From positions 87,806,414 to 87,870,413 of the forward strand of contig CM048839.1 in the NCBI GenBank assembly GCA_026545765.1: a stretch of 64,000 bases of DNA, written 5' to 3'. The DNA comes from Plantago major (lineage: Eukaryota; Streptophyta; Magnoliopsida; Lamiales; Plantaginaceae). The position numbers were made by a program, and so were the translations under genes. Below, piece by piece: positions 61,506-64,000 of the stretch. Each line of letters opens with the position of its first letter. Within the stretch, counting starts at the first letter, position 1. Under the pieces are notes generated by a model. It saw only the letters and a list, made by a program, of their open reading frames with translations, did not search any database and was not told the origin of the DNA.

Positions 61506-62744
61506 ATGGCCCCTAAAAGTTCAACCACACTGAAATCTCAATCCTCCACTGGTACTGCTGAAAAGCACGCACCATAGTTGGTTATTGTGAACAACCGACT
61601 GGTAGGAGACTTTAATCCTGACCATTGGACTTCAAATCACAGAATGATTTGGGGTGGTGCCATGGTTGAGGAATACCTCACGGCTGGAATAGAGAACCAA
61701 GCCAACAGAAAGCTAATTCTTGACATGCTTGAAAAGGCACAAATCAAGGGCTTTCTATCTGCTCGACCTAGTGGAATTTCATCACTCGATGTGTTGGAAT
61801 TCTACAACAACTCCAGGATTATTTCCTGTATTTCTGAAGGCACTGAAATAGTGTCTGTCAAAACCTCAGTCCAAGGAAAGGAAATCCTTCTAGACTTAAC
61901 AACTTTCTGTAAGTTGTTTGAATTTCAAAAGCTTGGAAAGGATTTTGAAATAAACACCAAGGATGATGAACTCCTTGAAGGTGTTAAAGAACTGTACAGT
62001 GACGTATGTGATCTTGAAAAATCAGATACACCCACTGAGTTCAAGCTTGCTGACATCCGAACCAGACATCTGATGGTTCACTGGGATGTACTGGCTTGCA
62101 TTCTTCACAGATGCTTTGATGATCTACAAGGAGGTGCTGACCAGATAAGCCAAGAACGATGGATCATGATGTTCTTGCTGAATCAACAAGACAAAAGGCT
62201 GGAAAACCCTTTTAACTGGGGAAAGTACGCCTTCATGAAGTTTGTGAAGAAAATTCAAGGCTTCGAGCCTAAGATTGCCAAAGGACTAGATGAGCCAAAG
62301 GCCACAGTAGGATATGGTCTGAAGATATGCTACTTGCTGGAGAAGCTTGGCATTGAGCTCAGAGAGACGGCTGAAATAGCCAACAGTAACCTACTCTACA
62401 AATATGAGTATACAAACTTGATGAAAAAGGTTACTGGGTCTCAGAAAGGTTGTAAGAAGCGAAAGTCTGAAAAGGTATCTGAAGAAAAGGTTGTGACCAA
62501 GAAGCCCAGAACTTCAAGAAAGAAGTCTGCTGGCAGATCAGAAACACCCAAAGAGGTTGTCAATTCTCAGATATCTGCAGGCTTTGCCAATGAACTGATA
62601 AAGGCAGATGAAATCATCAATGCTGCAAAAGAGTTATCAACTACTGAACAAGTAGACTCAGCAAGGGAAAGTGCTTTCAGAAATGTTGCGACTAATGCAG
62701 AAAGCCTTGCTGATGAACTCATAAATCTTTGCCAAAAGTGGTGA
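61506..62744 (+). pseudogene. Sirevirus 2 3' gene, first exon domain
   Basis: ATG at 61506 (MAPKSSTTLKSQ). A TAG at about 61576 interrupts it; the frame is then open for 388 codons (61578-62744). The folded region has LILDMLEKAQIKGFLSARPS, GISSLDVLEFYNNSRI, VQGKEILLDLTTFCKLFEF, IRTRHLMVHWDVLACILHRC, GGADQISQERWIMMFLLNQQ and FNWGKYAFMKFVKKIQGFEP, each matching Sirevirus 1 at 44307-43579. After it come SQKGCKKRKSEKVSEE and KKPRTSRKKSAGRS, basic and possibly nuclear-targeting. No signal peptide or membrane helix is seen. It supports the existence of a conserved 3' protein with unknown role. Confidence 0.75.
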
Positions 62745-63360
62745 AAAACACCAAGCCCTATCTGCGAAACCGCAGGAATAATGGACCAATCACCACGATG
62801 CCGATGAGAGCTCGGCGATGAAGATGATGCACTAGTCATCTCTCAAGTCCTAGAAAGAACAAAGAGGGCTAAGGTTCTTTATGTGATGGCGGTGATAAGG
62901 TATCTGAAGAAGAACCTACACCACAGGTTGCTGAACCTATAGCAAAGGTTGTTGGTGCAAACACATCATCAGGGAACGTTTCTTACGCACAACTCCAAGA
63001 AGCCCTGATGAGTGGTAATTTAGTCTTTGGCGGATCTTGATGAAAATGCCACATCTAAAAATCTGGAAGAACATTCTACTGACCAATCCTCTGCTTCCAG
63101 ACACCCACAACAACCACAACAGCCACAAGTGGTTAATGAAATGGTAAATGAACTCCATTTCGAATTACCAGCAATGCAGTATGCTGAAGAAAATCCTGCA
63201 AAAGAGCAGGTTCCCCAACTCAATGAGAGGGATCAAACTGAGACATTTCCTCAAATGATCAACCAGGGGAGGCAACTGAGTTGCATACTCAGAGAAGGTG
63301 TGAAGTACCAGAAACTTCAAACAAAGAAACTACACTGGGACAAGAAGACCAAAGTATAGA
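62745..63360 (+). pseudogene. Sirevirus 2 3' gene, decayed continuation
   Basis: Frames are short up to 63026. The open part 63027-63359 has a Gln/Pro-rich QPQQPQVVNEM and MQYAEENPAKEQVPQLNERD, similar to NIAEENPVLKQVPQPSERAQ of Sirevirus 1 (first exon, near 43000). Further exons of the Sirevirus 1 gene have no counterpart because the element is cut by the next LTR. Confidence 0.6.
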
Positions 63361-63380
63361 AAGGTCACAAGTTAGGTGGC

Positions 63381-63396
63381 TGGCTCTGATGCCACT
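63381..63396 (-). promoter_or_regulatory. Primer-binding site of partial element at right edge
   Basis: In sense AGTGGCATCAGAGCCA, directly after the LTR end; tRNA-Met type with one change from TGGTATCAGAGC. Confidence 0.7.
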
Positions 63397-64000
63397 TGTT
63401 AGAACATAGGATCCCGGATTGGAACTTAAAACAAGAACAATAGACAATGTTGACAATAATGTTGTTCAACAATGTCTTCAACACAATAAACTATAGGCAG
63501 CGGATGAATATGAATGAAACTTCTATTACTAAGCCAACAATATATATATATGTTGGCCGCACCTTTAGGCAAAATATCTACTGACAGGAAAAGTAGATCT
63601 AATCAACTAGGTTTAATACAATCACAGATGATTGATTAAACAACCAAAACTAGCCCTAGAAGAACTAACAGTAAAAGCTATTCTAGGTCGATGTTTGAAA
63701 GAGTTATTTCAACAATGAATACTCTTAGACAAACTCTAAAGCTAGCAGAAAACAAGAAGCCTAAACTCTTTAATAAAATCTTGATAGAAAATCAAGAAAG
63801 GCCTACCAATTGCTCGGCTGAATCCTTGTATATATACTTGAGATATCGACAGCTTCCATCCAAGTCGAAAGGCAATAGGATCTCAGCAGGGGCAATTTCC
63901 TTTTTCTTGTTTTCTTCAACATACGCATAGAAGGAATTTTCCATATTTTGATTCTTCATAAAATATATTCCTTCTTGCTTTCACCACAAGTTGTTCTTTT
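63397..64000 (-). mobile_element. Partial LTR of another retrotransposon (window edge)
   Basis: Begins TGTTAGAACATAGG next to a primer-binding site, so it should be the 5' LTR of a - strand element, probably copia. The element's interior should lie to the left, but Sirevirus 2 sequence appears within about 20 bp of the primer site, so the interior is deleted or replaced. The other LTR end is outside the window. Nothing coding is seen in it. Confidence 0.65.

Larger units (their letters stand above)
52951..63380 (+). mobile_element. Second Sirevirus-like copia element, 3' end missing
   Basis: Starts TGTTGGGAAATTTC at 52951, directly after the truncated Tat exon. The LTR (to about 54659) is a relative of the Sirevirus 1 LTR in opposite orientation. 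Gag, protease, integrase, RT, RNase H and the 3' gene follow in order on the + strand, each homologous to Sirevirus 1 but clearly diverged and more damaged. The 3' LTR is absent: homology ends near 63360, where another LTR with its primer site begins. No TSD can be checked. Confidence 0.85.

Noticed and set aside
1-64000. CRISPR array, rRNA, tRNA genes, telomeric repeats
   Set aside because: The repeats found (31 bp, 102 bp, LTRs) lack spacers or RNA gene structure; no TTTAGGG array and no cloverleaf was recognised. Primer-binding sites only match tRNA ends.

Overview
The window looks like gene-poor, repeat-dense chromatin of an angiosperm. It is built almost entirely from nested LTR retrotransposons of plant lineages: a Ty3/gypsy chromovirus, Tat and Athila elements, and two Sirevirus-like Ty1/copia elements. 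I see no intact host gene, rRNA, tRNA or CRISPR array. The species cannot be told from the sequence. All lineage names come from motifs and architecture read by eye, not from database searches.

Layout from left to right. (1) 409-5851: a complete but frame-broken chromovirus on the + strand, with 457/459-bp LTRs and target-site duplication (TSD) GCCAC. (2) 6634-20887: a complete 14.3-kb Tat element on the - strand (TSD CAATG), inserted inside a 31-bp minisatellite. Its gag-pol, with two RNase H domains, lies at 14.0-19.9 kb. A 6.4-kb 3' region carries genes on the opposite (+) strand with their own TATA boxes and introns. (3) 20888-23958: minisatellite remainder and AT-rich intergenic DNA. (4) 23959-32225: an Athila-type element on the + strand (TSD AATAG) that keeps gag and the envelope-position ORF but has no pol. 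(5) 32847-52950: the 3' part of a second Tat element (- strand) with a homologous antisense gene. That gene's fourth exon is split by (6) 37417-52736, a complete 15.3-kb Sirevirus-like copia element (- strand, TSD AGGAC), and is cut again 214 bp later by (7) 52951 to about 63380, a related Sirevirus on the + strand. (8) From 63397 to the window edge is the start of another LTR on the - strand.

The most interesting theme is accessory genes inside retrotransposons that look like self-contained transcription units. The Tat antisense genes have a TATA box, a 5'-UTR intron ending one base before the ATG, and further introns at matching places in both copies. The Sirevirus 3' gene lies in the sense orientation downstream of pol. 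In both copies it has a matching upstream promoter-like block, and in the longer copy it has four short phase-0 introns separating Ala-initial acidic modules. The Athila envelope-position ORF has a comparable upstream intron. Almost all coding regions carry stops or frameshifts, so these are decayed copies from which the ancestral layout is inferred.

Sequence quality appears reduced near poly-G/poly-C tracts inside LTRs (about 20.1-20.9 kb, 51.35-51.45 kb and 54.47-54.65 kb).
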